Positions 11,001 through 18,824 of a DNA stretch of 56,399 nt are shown one piece after another. The DNA is from Bacteroidota bacterium (GTDB lineage Bacteria > Bacteroidota > Ignavibacteria > Kryptoniales > JAKASW01). Under the pieces are notes generated by a model. The model was not told where the DNA came from and did no database searches. It worked only from the letters and a program-made list of their open reading frames with translations. Position numbers and translations under genes: made by a program. The DNA is taken from positions 1-56,399 of the forward strand of contig JAJYRM010000012.1 of the NCBI GenBank assembly GCA_021794075.1, written 5' to 3'. Positions within the stretch are counted from its first letter, which is position 1. Every line of letters begins with the position of its first letter.

Positions 11001-11454
11001 GGCCGGCGGAGCTTATTCGCTGATTGACTCTGTGGGCGCAAACGTTACTACATTTACCGATTCAAGTGTAACCGTTGGACAACGTTATTACTATCGCGTG
11101 CGTTGTTATAATGCCTATGCGACATCGTCATACTCCAATGAGGTTAACCTTCTTATCACTCTGGTCGTCGGGGATCGTCCTCTGATCCCCGAGAAGTACG
11201 GTATTTCTCAGAACTATCCTAATCCGTTCAATCCCACGACCACTATTGATTATCAACTTCCCGAGGCCGCTTATGTCGAGCTATGCGTTTTCGATGTGAC
11301 GGGAAGGCTAGTGAGAACACTGGTCTCCTCCAGACAGGGTGCCGGGTACTACACCATAAGCTTTGACGGCTCTTCTGCTTGTAGCGGAATCTATTTCTTC
11401 CGGATCCGTGCAGGAACTTTTGTGCAGATGAGGAAAATGGTTTTGGTCAAGTAA
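8029..11454 (+). CDS. T9SS-secreted protein with three cohesin-like domains and five FnIII-like modules
   Basis: The 1141-residue protein starts at ATG 8029 behind GAGGTG, with a signal peptide to about residue 23. Three cohesin-like beta sandwiches lie at about 24-155, 235-365 and 441-568. Each has a DTxxxxGxxxxLPVY-type first strand, a QxxxxYDxSV/FNQDL turn and SVSFAGAIPLSGSGVLLFV-like strands. The first two are each followed by a bacterial Ig-like module with SGGTAPYTWS or SGGTPAYSWS. Three FnIII-like modules (about 582-868) share ATSYRLQVSxxSDF and KYYWRVxAxNxxGxSxWSxxWxFTT. Two more divergent ones follow (about 870-1045, GFKIERxxxxxxxW). The T9SS tail covers about 1056-1141 (GISQNYPNPFNPTTTI). 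It lies 78 bases after a gene with a dockerin-like domain, so the two products may bind each other. A strong terminator follows. Confidence 0.88.
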   Translation: MVKSFKYLLVFLLLPAYEGLTAATIGLSIHDSTVVQGNLISFPIYADSSLTGQNVTSYQLQISYNTSIFAADTVITTGTMSEVLGSVSYNMSVPGKISIAAAGTVPLGGKGVLVYIRLKAVGSGYSYLSFTDAAHNFLNEGSPLIAGDNGYIITQAAPTITVSPATGTITVGDSLHFTVSGGTAPYTWSITNGTVAAISSSGWLKAFHAGFTKVVAEDAYGMIDTTNGQVEIRAFRLTVQDTSYTQGQTFDLPVYVSNLTGLGVTSGAFDLTFNQDLLSAQGVVQSGTLLSSYQPPAVNNSVSGKVSVSFAGAIPLSGSGVLLFVRFKVSSTLTGSGSITPANSLFNETMPGNSKSGNFSTINLATLYISPNTANVVAGNTLSFTASGGTPAYSWSTTDTTRAMINSSGLLTGLRGGSINVKAMDVYGGSGMSGAIQIYDTKLTIPDTTIGIGDTVDLPVYMSPANSDNPVSSLQAAITYDSSVVQVVEIVSAGTLTEGWSYVPNVSGTKMMFAAAGATQITTPGVVCILRLRVNPWANAGRTSALTLQQFLLNEGSPRPLFDNGAVTSTNISLPATPTLSSPGDGATSVGTTINMKWNSSTGAASYRLQVSTDSDFATTVYNQGGLAALSASVSGLNFLTKYYWRVSATNSVGTSNWSVVWRFTTVISAPPAPVPSSPADGATNVAINPTISWSTVVGATSYRLQVSAASDFGTILLDSSGLATTSVIIGGLANSTKYYWRVNAVNAGGTAPWSNVWSFNTIVASPGTPVLFAPANGETGTAIDPVMAWNSSSGATSYRLQVSTDSTFAATALDSTDITLSSVNLRGLLHSTRYHWRVRASNVGGDSPWSSTWNFTTIVAPPASPTGLSVAAAGFFGTNLSWVDNSMNETGFKIERTPDSSSSWAMIATLGANSTSHSDTGLVDGFRYFYRVYAYNAGGNSSNSNVAVGITMMRSPAGLAANRKSGPKVELTWLDSSASEEGFKIERKTGAGGAYSLIDSVGANVTTFTDSSVTVGQRYYYRVRCYNAYATSSYSNEVNLLITLVVGDRPLIPEKYGISQNYPNPFNPTTTIDYQLPEAAYVELCVFDVTGRLVRTLVSSRQGAGYYTISFDGSSACSGIYFFRIRAGTFVQMRKMVLVK

Positions 11455-11482
11455 TCATTCTCGGAAAGAGATACCCGTTGTT

Positions 11483-11522
11483 GTCCCACTATGGGCTTGA
11501 GCTCATGGTGGGACTTTTTTTT
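11483..11522 (+). terminator. Rho-independent terminator after the surface-protein pair
   Basis: GTCCCACTATG pairs with CATGGTGGGAC (one G-U pair) around a short loop, followed directly by eight T. It lies 29 bases after the stop of the cohesin-domain gene and closes the surface-protein unit. Confidence 0.92.
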
Positions 11523-12113
11523 CTGATCGTCCACGGAGATGTCCGAAGCCCATAGGAGAGAGATTTCATTGTTCGTTTTGAAAGGGACAAATACCCTAGG
11601 TTAACAGAAATATGAGGGGCAAGATGTTTCTCTTTTTTGGGTCAGTCTAAACGAACATGGAGGTTCTAATAAATCATGTCGCTGCAACGGCCCGACTGTC
11701 TGGTAGAAGCGTCTTACCTAGCTGTGAAAAGCCGACGAAATCGAGCGAGGTTCTGCATGCCATTTTTCATGGTTGGAAGGGATGAAGAAGCGCGGGACCT
11801 TCCTCACGTGGCGAACGAAAGATGCGGCATTCGGCCCACCGGAGTGAGTTATGTTTTCGGCTTTGCGTTCCCAGATCTAAGCCGCTATTGTCGACACCAA
11901 GCACGGAGACGTTTACTTCAGAGTCAACCAACAGAGGTGAAGGTCCCTCATTGAATTCGGACTCGTCCCCCTGCTGGCAGAGCATATTCTGCGAACATAC
12001 GCAGAGGCATGCGAATACCAAATCTGTGCCATGATACCCCTAAACGCCCAATGAAACTTGAAAGAGGAGTGGTGACACTTTGGTGACAGTCCCCGCAAAA
12101 GCTTTGAATTCAG
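11523..12113. other. Non-coding stretch before tRNA-Arg
   Basis: No reading frame here has a ribosome site, recognisable domain or plausible composition. The open frames that exist are rich in Arg, Cys and His, as expected of non-coding DNA. I see no repeat, second tRNA or clear hairpin. Confidence 0.6.
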
Positions 12114-12187
12114 TGCGCCTGGAGGGATTCGAACCCCCAACCCTCAGATCCGTAGTCTGATGCTCTATCCAATTGAGCTACAGGCGC
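12114..12187 (-). tRNA. tRNA-Arg (anticodon ACG)
   Basis: Read on the minus strand, a 7-bp acceptor stem GCGCCTG pairs with CAGGCGC and is followed by discriminator A. The D arm is GCTC...GAGC. The anticodon stem CAGA/TCTG encloses the loop CTACGGA, so the anticodon is ACG. The T arm is GGGGG-TTCGAAT-CCCTC with one G-U pair. The 74-nt gene does not encode the 3' CCA. An ACG anticodon read as ICG after deamination decodes CGU/CGC/CGA arginine codons. Confidence 0.96.
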
Positions 12188-12359
12188 GGTATGATTAAAT
12201 TAGTACGTGAAAAACGATTTTCAAAGCGAGTTCTGTAACTGCTTCCTGGCTGATGAACCCTCGGTAATTCCTGTGACAAAATAAATCAGTCGCAATATTT
12301 TCATTTTATTTGAAACCAGTTCCTCTTTTTTGCATCAAAAAAATTAGAATGGAGTTGTT

Positions 12360-12815
12360 ATGGCAGAGAAATCCGCAGTAATACGACAAGTCAGAGGAAT
12401 GACATTCGCCGGGCTTACCGAATCGGGCCACTGGGTGACTGTCGACGGTCCGCCGGAGTTCGGTGGAAGCAGCGCGTCAATCAGACCGAAGGAGCTCATC
12501 CTCATCTCCCTCGGTGGATGCACAGGCAGCGATGTCGTTTCAATACTTCAGAAGAAGCGCGTCAAGCTCGCGGGATTCGAAGTCAGACTTAAGGCCCAGG
12601 TCGCCGAAGAACATCCGCAGGTTTATACGAAAATTCATATAGAGTATGTCTTCTACGGGGAGAACCTCGCTTCCGCTGACTTGGAAAGAGCAATCGACCT
12701 CTCGCAGAACAAGTATTGTCCTGTGAGCGCTATGCTCAAGAATTCCGTCGAGATCACAAATTCATATCTGGTTCTTCCTTCCGATGAATTTCACGCAGTC
12801 AAAACAGGAACATAA
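12360..12815 (+). CDS. OsmC family peroxiredoxin-like protein
   Basis: The 151-residue product has the full OsmC/Ohr-fold layout. It has the strand-rich N terminus, the first redox cysteine in ISLGGCTGSDVVSIL (Cys54), and the second in NKYCPVSAML (Cys120). OsmC-type proteins reduce organic hydroperoxides with two cysteines; this one belongs to the general OsmC/YhfA-like branch, and its substrate cannot be read from sequence. A GGAG site precedes ATG 12360. A glutaredoxin starts 12 bases after its stop and groES follows, so the three are probably co-transcribed as a redox/protein-stress unit. Confidence 0.9.
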   Translation: MAEKSAVIRQVRGMTFAGLTESGHWVTVDGPPEFGGSSASIRPKELILISLGGCTGSDVVSILQKKRVKLAGFEVRLKAQVAEEHPQVYTKIHIEYVFYGENLASADLERAIDLSQNKYCPVSAMLKNSVEITNSYLVLPSDEFHAVKTGT

Positions 12816-12827
12816 CGAGAAGAAAAA

Positions 12828-13079
12828 ATGGTCACGCCTCAACCCAAAGTCATTATTTTCACCACCCCGACATGTAGTTTTTGCAGGGCCGCCAAGCAAT
12901 ATTTTAATGAGAAGAGAGTCAGATACACGGAAGTCGATGTGTCTCGCGACCAACGTGCCGCCCAGGATATGCTTAGAAGGACGGGACAGATGGGGGTTCC
13001 AGTAATTCTCATCAACAACAGGCCGATAGTCGGGTTCGATAAACCGAAAATCAACAATTTGCTCGGAATCAACGAATAA
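12828..13079 (+). CDS. Glutaredoxin-like thiol-disulfide protein
   Basis: The 83-residue protein is a single thioredoxin-fold domain of glutaredoxin/NrdH size. It has the active site CSFC (Cys16, Cys19), the cis-proline loop GVPVILIN, and the glutathione-site-like GFDKPKI. These proteins reduce disulfides or mixed disulfides in the cytoplasm, often for peroxidases or ribonucleotide reductase. Its position between osmC and groES suggests it may regenerate the OsmC protein (inference). The start ATG lies behind GAGAAGAAAAA, a weak but usable site. Confidence 0.9.
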   Translation: MVTPQPKVIIFTTPTCSFCRAAKQYFNEKRVRYTEVDVSRDQRAAQDMLRRTGQMGVPVILINNRPIVGFDKPKINNLLGINE

Positions 13080-13096
13080 AAGAAACAGGAGTAGAA

Positions 13097-13372
13097 ATGA
13101 AGATCCAACCTCTGGACGACAGAGTCCTTGTGGAATTTGAGGAAGATACCGAAGAACGGACTGCGTCCGGGCTTTACATCCCGGATACGGCCAAAGAGAA
13201 ACCCAGAACGGGGCTGGTCGTTGCCGTGGGCACCGACGAAGATTTGCAGGCGAAAGTAAAAGTCGGCGACAAGATACTTTTCGCGAAATACGGCGGCGAG
13301 GAAATCCAAATGGAAGGAAAAGATTTCCGTATCGTCCAGCGAAGCGACATTCTGGGCGTCTTCAAGAACTAG
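13097..13372 (+). CDS. groS: Co-chaperonin GroES
   Basis: The 91-residue protein has the normal GroES length and landmarks: MKIQPLDDRVLVEFEEDTEE at the N terminus, the mobile loop ERTASGLYIPDTAKEKPRTG that docks on GroEL, GDKILFAKYGGEEI, and a C-terminal DILGVF. It caps the GroEL folding chamber in the cytoplasm. An AGGAG site precedes ATG 13097. groL does not follow, which is unusual; the downstream gene is a convergent sugar enzyme. This may be a second groES copy or a separated locus. Confidence 0.95.
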   Translation: MKIQPLDDRVLVEFEEDTEERTASGLYIPDTAKEKPRTGLVVAVGTDEDLQAKVKVGDKILFAKYGGEEIQMEGKDFRIVQRSDILGVFKN

Positions 13373-13437
13373 CTCGCATTATCTGGGCGCGCGGTAGGGG
13401 AGTGTTGTTCGTCGTAAATTACCGCCGCGCGCTTGAC

Positions 13438-15267
13438 CTACCTTAGTTTCAATTTCTTTATCACACGGATGGCTTCGCCCGTTACGACGGACGTCGAGAC
13501 ATCCCGCGGGTAATGACCCGCGTGATGGATGCCGCACCTCGGCAAGCCGTTTACGCAGTTGGTGAACTCGTGAAGTGTGAGCAACTCTGTCAAAACTTCT
13601 CTTAGTTTGGCGGTCTCTTCCGCGCACGAGTCAAAAGTGCTTCCCGATTCTGTCAGGTAAATCGCCATCAGGTTGCAGGCGTGGCCCGGGCCCGCGTGCA
13701 ATTCGGGTTTGCCAAGAGAGTCAAGCAACCTTGATGAAAGCCTCCTGAATACCTCTTCTTTTTGTCTTTCCGTAAGAGGGGAAAAGGGCAGAACGAGCGG
13801 AAGTGCCATGTCCGAAAGGAGTACCGTCCCCTCTCCCACACCTTTGTAGTTCCCGTCTGCCGCAAAGAACTGTGAGTAGTAGCTCGATTCGATTTTTGCG
13901 GTTGCTTCGCCGTAAGTCATCTGCGAGCCGTCGGAAGATCTTGCCTCGTCTATCGTCTTCAGAAGGTTGTACCACAACGCGTTAACTGTCGCGTTTTCGA
14001 CAACCGTTACGTAACCGCTGTCTGTGCCGCCCGAGATATCAATCAGGTTGGTCCCCTTCATTATTGATCCGCCGATATTGTTCTGCATTAGAATTTCGGC
14101 TGCATCTTCGAGGACCGGTAAGTAACGCTTCAACCAGTCAGTGGTCTTATCCTTTTCCGCCAGCCGTTTGAGAGCAAGGGCGAAATAAAGTGGCATTCTC
14201 TGATCGTTGTAGTTTACATGAAAAGTTTCTTCATCTACAGTGGATGGGAAAGTCCCGCTTACCTCATTGGCTACCATGTCATACAAGTATTCGTTTTCGT
14301 ACTTCATCTTGTCGGATGAATAGGAGATGCCGTCCATTGAGACGAGCGAATCTCTTATTGTCAATCCCCCGTACGGATAGCCGTCGACAATTGCGTGGCT
14401 TCGTATCGCGCGGCTTCTGGCGAGATGGTTGAAAGCTGAATCCGAGAGATGAACGAACCTCTTTGGCAGACCAGCCGTCGCTCGCTTATTTTCGACCATT
14501 TCGATGTATTTTGCCTCAATTTCAGGGTACTCGAATTCCGCGAGGTCCCTGGTGGAAGCCGCAAACGTGAGCCCTTTTCCCGGTTCCAGTTCAGTCTCCC
14601 AAAAACCGATGTTGAAAAGGTCCTCTCGATCGTTATCATAAAGACTGGTGTCGTGCTCGTATATGAAGTCATAATACCAATGTGACTCCGGAGAGGTCGA
14701 GTAGATCTGTGATAGCTTGAGGTATAGTTTCGGTAAATTCAGATCGGCGATTATGCGAACTCCATCCGGGAGCTCGTCTACCAGGAAACCGTCACCGGCT
14801 TTCTTAAGCATATCCTTCGGGCGAAAACTTATTAGCGGGAGGAGGCGGATTGTTATCGCTTCGTTGGAATGATTCTCGTAATGGCAGTAGACGGCGCTCG
14901 ATTCCCTCGGCATCAGTACCTTTTTTGTAATCTGGCGTCCATCAAGGTCGAACGTAACCTGTGGGAAATGATCGAACACGAACTTGCTTAAGTACTTGAA
15001 GCCCTCCGGAAAGATCGTCCCGGGATACTGGTTTGTCGAAAGCATGTATGACTTACCATCAATGATGACCTCCTCGTCCAGCTTGTTCAGAAGCGTGAAT
15101 CTTTTCAGCGGGAAATTTGTCGAGACAGTCAGGAGGGAGTGTTGTCTCCGTGTATTCATAAATGATATGGTGCTGCACGCGTAGCCCCCATCGCCGTCGG
15201 TCAGAAGCCACTCCTTTGATGTGGAGATGGCAGAGTTCCTAAGCTGCTTCTGCGTATAACTGATCAT
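13438..15267 (-). CDS. Glycogen-debranching-type amylo-alpha-1,6-glucosidase
   Basis: The 609-residue product matches the bacterial glycogen debranching family. The N-terminal beta domain has EWLLTDGDGGYACSTISFMNTRRQHSLL, which resembles the GDE N-terminal motif EWLxxNGxGGYAxGT. The (alpha/alpha)6 barrel follows, with GYPYGGLTIRDSLVSMDGI in place of the usual active-site GYPWFxxWGRDTMIALPGL. That divergence means the substrate may be another alpha-glucan or the enzyme may be atypical. The first ATG in frame is at 15267; the longer frame would need a TTG. It is single, convergent with groES and divergent from the TPR gene. Confidence 0.82.
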   Translation of the reverse strand: MISYTQKQLRNSAISTSKEWLLTDGDGGYACSTISFMNTRRQHSLLTVSTNFPLKRFTLLNKLDEEVIIDGKSYMLSTNQYPGTIFPEGFKYLSKFVFDHFPQVTFDLDGRQITKKVLMPRESSAVYCHYENHSNEAITIRLLPLISFRPKDMLKKAGDGFLVDELPDGVRIIADLNLPKLYLKLSQIYSTSPESHWYYDFIYEHDTSLYDNDREDLFNIGFWETELEPGKGLTFAASTRDLAEFEYPEIEAKYIEMVENKRATAGLPKRFVHLSDSAFNHLARSRAIRSHAIVDGYPYGGLTIRDSLVSMDGISYSSDKMKYENEYLYDMVANEVSGTFPSTVDEETFHVNYNDQRMPLYFALALKRLAEKDKTTDWLKRYLPVLEDAAEILMQNNIGGSIMKGTNLIDISGGTDSGYVTVVENATVNALWYNLLKTIDEARSSDGSQMTYGEATAKIESSYYSQFFAADGNYKGVGEGTVLLSDMALPLVLPFSPLTERQKEEVFRRLSSRLLDSLGKPELHAGPGHACNLMAIYLTESGSTFDSCAEETAKLREVLTELLTLHEFTNCVNGLPRCGIHHAGHYPRDVSTSVVTGEAIRVIKKLKLR

Positions 15268-15373
15268 CCCACATAATATAAACAAAGTCTCGGCAAGTGA
15301 AAACTTGAGCGCTCTTCAAGTAAGTCGAGAAGTGAGCTTGATTAACTCCTTATCGGACTATAAATTCGTAAAA

Positions 15374-18300
15374 ATGAAGAACGTCCGAGCATTCATAGTC
15401 ATCGTCATGGTACTGGTTGCGCCGGCAGTTTCACTGTGCCAGGTTGCAGGTGGAACAGTTGCCGAGCAGCAGGATTACACGTTCGCGCTAGGTCTTTATC
15501 GCGACGGTCAATATCCGCTTGCCCTTCAGCAGTTCAAAGCATTCCTGAGCAACTACCCCGGGTCGCGTCACGTCGACGAAATTACTTTTCTCGCGGGCGA
15601 GTGCCTGCTTCAGGAACGCATGTTTGACAGCGCGCTTAGCTTTTATCAGCGTGTGATGGAACAGTTCCCCGGCTCTCATTATTTCACGCAATCAGAGCTC
15701 CGCTCCGGGGAGATATATCTTCAGCTGAAGAAGCTCGATAAGGCGGAGAAACTGCTGAAAAATGTGTTGGCTAATTCCGGCGACAATAGCGTGAAAGGCG
15801 AAGCTTCCTATAAATTGGGGCAGCTTTTTGTGGCCCGTGAAGACTATAACAACGCCATAAAATATTTCGACCTCACTTTCGAAGGCTATCCGAAATCAGA
15901 ATTCGCGGATTACGCTATGTACGGAGCCGCGTGGAGTTATGGCAAACTTTCGCAGTTTGCTGAGAGTAAGAAGGCTTTTGCGACGCTTTTGGCAGATTAC
16001 CCGAATACCAAGCTTCGAGCAGATGCAGTCGAGAAAATGGGTGAGTGTGATTTCTTTCTTGGAAACTATCTTGAAGCGGCCGGCGAGTTTTCAAATGCAA
16101 TTTCATTGACCGGGGCCCACGATATAGTTGAGCCATCCCTTTACTACCAGGGCCGTGCCTATATAGCGGCTGGCGAAACTGATAGCGCCAGAATTTCATT
16201 TAGGGAATATTTGGATCAATTCCCCTCCGGTGATCACTCCCAGGAAGTTCGCGTCCTTTACTCCACGCTTCTCATCGCGGCCAAGTCTGACATACCGGAG
16301 GCCCTCCATCTGCTGGGTCAGATCAAGCCTGATGACCCTATGTATTTCAACGCGCGATTGGAGGCGGCCCGCGCTTACGAAGCATCTGGAGATAGTAGTT
16401 CCGCGGAATCGACTCTCATTCAGTTGGCAAATTCGTCAAAGTCCGAAAGCCGGATCGCGAGATCTTATTTCGAGCTTGGGAAAATCTATTTCCAGAATAA
16501 ATCTTACAGGCAGAGTCAGGAAGCCTTCCTTCTGGCTTCAAAGTACCCCGGATTATATGCTGAGGCGATGAAGAACGCCGCAATTTCCGCTGCCGCGGGA
16601 AGCGATTACGCGAACGCGAAGCTCTATTTCCTTAATGCCATCTCAAAACTTAAGGGTGCCCAATCGGTTAAGGCTCATCTCGATTACGCCGCGTCTCTGT
16701 ACGCATCACACGATTTTGCCGGTGCGGCTCAGATTTACACGACTGCCGCTGATATCGCCCCCACCGACAGCGAGAAGTCTGAAGCGCTATATATGGCCGC
16801 AGAATCGTCTTACAGAGCGGGAATGTACACGCAGGCCACGGCGGATTACCAGGAATATCTCAAGTCTTATCCTGCCGGCACTCATGTCGAGACCGCCGCG
16901 TTGGGCGTCGGGTATTCGTTGTATTTCTCCGATCACTTCGAGAAGGCCGCGCAAACTTTCCAGAATTTCATAAACCGGTACCCTTCGTCGCCAATGCTTT
17001 CGGACGCATATTTGAGGATGGGGGACTGTTATTATTATGCTAAGAATTTTCAGCAGGCTCTTGATATCTACAGGAACGCGGCTTCATTGTTTGCCGGGGA
17101 TACTTCCGCGGCTTATGCATGGTACCAGATCGGACAAACGTACTTCCAACTTGGGCAGTACACTCAAGCTCTTAGCGCGTTCCAGTTTGTCCTTGGTAAA
17201 TTCACGACATCGTACATAGCCCCTGAGGCACGATACGCAATGGGTTGGGTTTACTTCTCCGAGAAGGATTATAATGACGCCATAACGAACTTCAGTAGGG
17301 TCACCGAAGACTATCCAAGGAGTGATGTCGCCGCGCGGGCGCTTTACAGCAAGGGCGACTCTTACTACAACTCCGGGAACTACGAAAGTGCCCTGATCAA
17401 TTACAAACAGCTGCTGGAGAAATACCCGACGAGCCTGTACGTGGATAACGCGATAGTCGGGATGCAATACTGCCTTACGATACTTGGTCGAACGCAGGAA
17501 GCTGAGAGGGTCATTGATGATTTCGTGAAGGATCATCCGAATCTTCCGAACGTTGACAGGATCTATTACAAGAAAGTCGAGTACGCGCTTAATCAGAAAC
17601 ATTATCCTGAGGCAGAGCGAGATTTGCAAGAGTTCCTGGCGAAGTTTCCGCACAGCTCTCTTGTCCCGAAATCACTTTACAACTTAGGCATTGTTCAAAT
17701 GCATTTGGGCAGGACTCAGGAGGCGAGCCGGGAATTCTCAAGGCTTATTTCCACCTTGCCGCCAAGCGACTACACTACTGCCGGCCAGGTCAAGTTGGCG
17801 GAGATCTATACGGGCGAGAAGAGTTATTCGGAAGCTGAGAGGCTTCTTAACGAAGCTGCCGCTGCGTCAAACGACTATAGCACAACGGCTCAGGTCGATT
17901 TGGGGCAGTTATACCTTCAACGCGGCGACACGCTCAGAGCAGAGTCGAGCCTCTCCAAGGCTGCATTGTCACAGACCGACTCCGTTAATGACGGCGACAA
18001 AGCCGAGGCGAAGGTCCTTCTCAGCGGAATATACTTCGACAAAGGGCGGGTCGCGGATGCCATTTCTCTTGCCAACTCCGTCGCGAAAACACGCGACGAC
18101 CTCATCGGCGCCGAGGCTCAATTACATGCCGCAAAATATTATTGCGCCTCGGGCGACAGTTCAGATGCGGTCTTGGCTTTCCTCAGGGTGAAGTATGTGT
18201 TCTCAAGCTTCCCGAACATGGTTGCAAGGTCGCAGCTCGGACTCGCGCGATGCCTGGTGAAGTTCGGCAACGTCAGAGACGCGAAGTCGCTCCTTCAGGA

Positions 18301-18376
18301 GTTTATCAAGGGGAGGAGTCCAGATGCGTTTACCAGGGAAGCGAGGGATGAATTGAATAAGCTGAATTCCCGTTAG
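15374..18376 (+). CDS. Large exported TPR-repeat protein
   Basis: The product is about 1000 residues from ATG 15374, which gives a clean signal peptide (MKNVRAFIVIVMVLVAPAVSLCQ). The upstream TTG 15305 would add 23 unlikely residues. The rest is a near-continuous array of roughly 25 tetratricopeptide-like repeats with the YxxGxxYxxxGxYxxAIxxFxxxLxxYPxS signature of the YbgF/BamD type, including YNDAITNFSRVTEDYPRSDVA. Such arrays are protein-binding scaffolds in the periplasm or at the outer membrane. It is followed after 13 bases by a di-haem cytochrome and then an outer-membrane barrel. Its function is unassigned; a scaffold for that envelope machinery is my inference. Confidence 0.88.
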   Translation: MKNVRAFIVIVMVLVAPAVSLCQVAGGTVAEQQDYTFALGLYRDGQYPLALQQFKAFLSNYPGSRHVDEITFLAGECLLQERMFDSALSFYQRVMEQFPGSHYFTQSELRSGEIYLQLKKLDKAEKLLKNVLANSGDNSVKGEASYKLGQLFVAREDYNNAIKYFDLTFEGYPKSEFADYAMYGAAWSYGKLSQFAESKKAFATLLADYPNTKLRADAVEKMGECDFFLGNYLEAAGEFSNAISLTGAHDIVEPSLYYQGRAYIAAGETDSARISFREYLDQFPSGDHSQEVRVLYSTLLIAAKSDIPEALHLLGQIKPDDPMYFNARLEAARAYEASGDSSSAESTLIQLANSSKSESRIARSYFELGKIYFQNKSYRQSQEAFLLASKYPGLYAEAMKNAAISAAAGSDYANAKLYFLNAISKLKGAQSVKAHLDYAASLYASHDFAGAAQIYTTAADIAPTDSEKSEALYMAAESSYRAGMYTQATADYQEYLKSYPAGTHVETAALGVGYSLYFSDHFEKAAQTFQNFINRYPSSPMLSDAYLRMGDCYYYAKNFQQALDIYRNAASLFAGDTSAAYAWYQIGQTYFQLGQYTQALSAFQFVLGKFTTSYIAPEARYAMGWVYFSEKDYNDAITNFSRVTEDYPRSDVAARALYSKGDSYYNSGNYESALINYKQLLEKYPTSLYVDNAIVGMQYCLTILGRTQEAERVIDDFVKDHPNLPNVDRIYYKKVEYALNQKHYPEAERDLQEFLAKFPHSSLVPKSLYNLGIVQMHLGRTQEASREFSRLISTLPPSDYTTAGQVKLAEIYTGEKSYSEAERLLNEAAAASNDYSTTAQVDLGQLYLQRGDTLRAESSLSKAALSQTDSVNDGDKAEAKVLLSGIYFDKGRVADAISLANSVAKTRDDLIGAEAQLHAAKYYCASGDSSDAVLAFLRVKYVFSSFPNMVARSQLGLARCLVKFGNVRDAKSLLQEFIKGRSPDAFTREARDELNKLNSR

Positions 18377-18389
18377 GAGAAAAGAATAG

Positions 18390-18824
18390 ATGAACAAGAC
18401 AGCCGTATTCTACGGTACTCTTATTACTATAATTGTGCTTGCACTGATTATATCTTCGGATTTGAATAAGACTCCCGATTTTAAACCCAAGTACGCGGAT
18501 TTTGTTACCGAGCAGATACTCTCGAAGGATACGACGAACACTTACGGTGAGAACCTTCAGGTCCTTCACGGGATACATTCAAAGGCGCAGCTCTTGAATG
18601 TTATGCGTGGGTTCTCCGAGGCGCTCGGCGTCCAATGCGATTTCTGTCATAACACAGACAATTTCGCGAGTGACGCGAAGATGCCGAAGAGAATGGCAAG
18701 AATTATGATAAAGATGGTCAGAAACATCGACGAAAATTATCTCAATCAACCCATGATGAAGAAGGTGACATGTTTCACCTGCCATCGTGGACAAGAGATT
18801 CCCAAATTGGTTGCTGAAAGGTGA
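18390..18824 (+). CDS. Di-haem c-type cytochrome, photosynthetic-reaction-centre-cytochrome family
   Basis: The 144-residue protein has an N-terminal signal or anchor helix (residues 5-22) and two CxxCH haem-binding sites: C83-DF-C86-H87 and C128-FT-C131-H132. The spacing and the NVMRGFSEALGVQCDFCHN context match the small c-cytochrome family related to the reaction-centre cytochrome subunit. That family is widespread in non-phototrophs, so this is not evidence for photosynthesis. It should sit in the periplasm on a membrane anchor and carry electrons. AGGAGA precedes the ATG. Its stop overlaps the GTG start of the barrel gene (GTGA). Confidence 0.9.
   Translation: MNKTAVFYGTLITIIVLALIISSDLNKTPDFKPKYADFVTEQILSKDTTNTYGENLQVLHGIHSKAQLLNVMRGFSEALGVQCDFCHNTDNFASDAKMPKRMARIMIKMVRNIDENYLNQPMMKKVTCFTCHRGQEIPKLVAER

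Noticed and set aside
11676-12034. Overlapping open frames of 70-92 codons between the terminator and tRNA-Arg
   Set aside because: No ribosome site; Arg/Cys/His-rich composition typical of random translation; no recognisable domain.
13383-13434. Terminator between groES and the debranching enzyme
   Set aside because: GCGCGCGGTA and TACCGCCGCGCGC can pair only with a three-base offset over a long loop, and no T-tract follows on either strand.
18390-18824. Photosynthetic reaction-centre role for the di-haem cytochrome
   Set aside because: The family is common in non-phototrophs and no reaction-centre or pigment gene is present.
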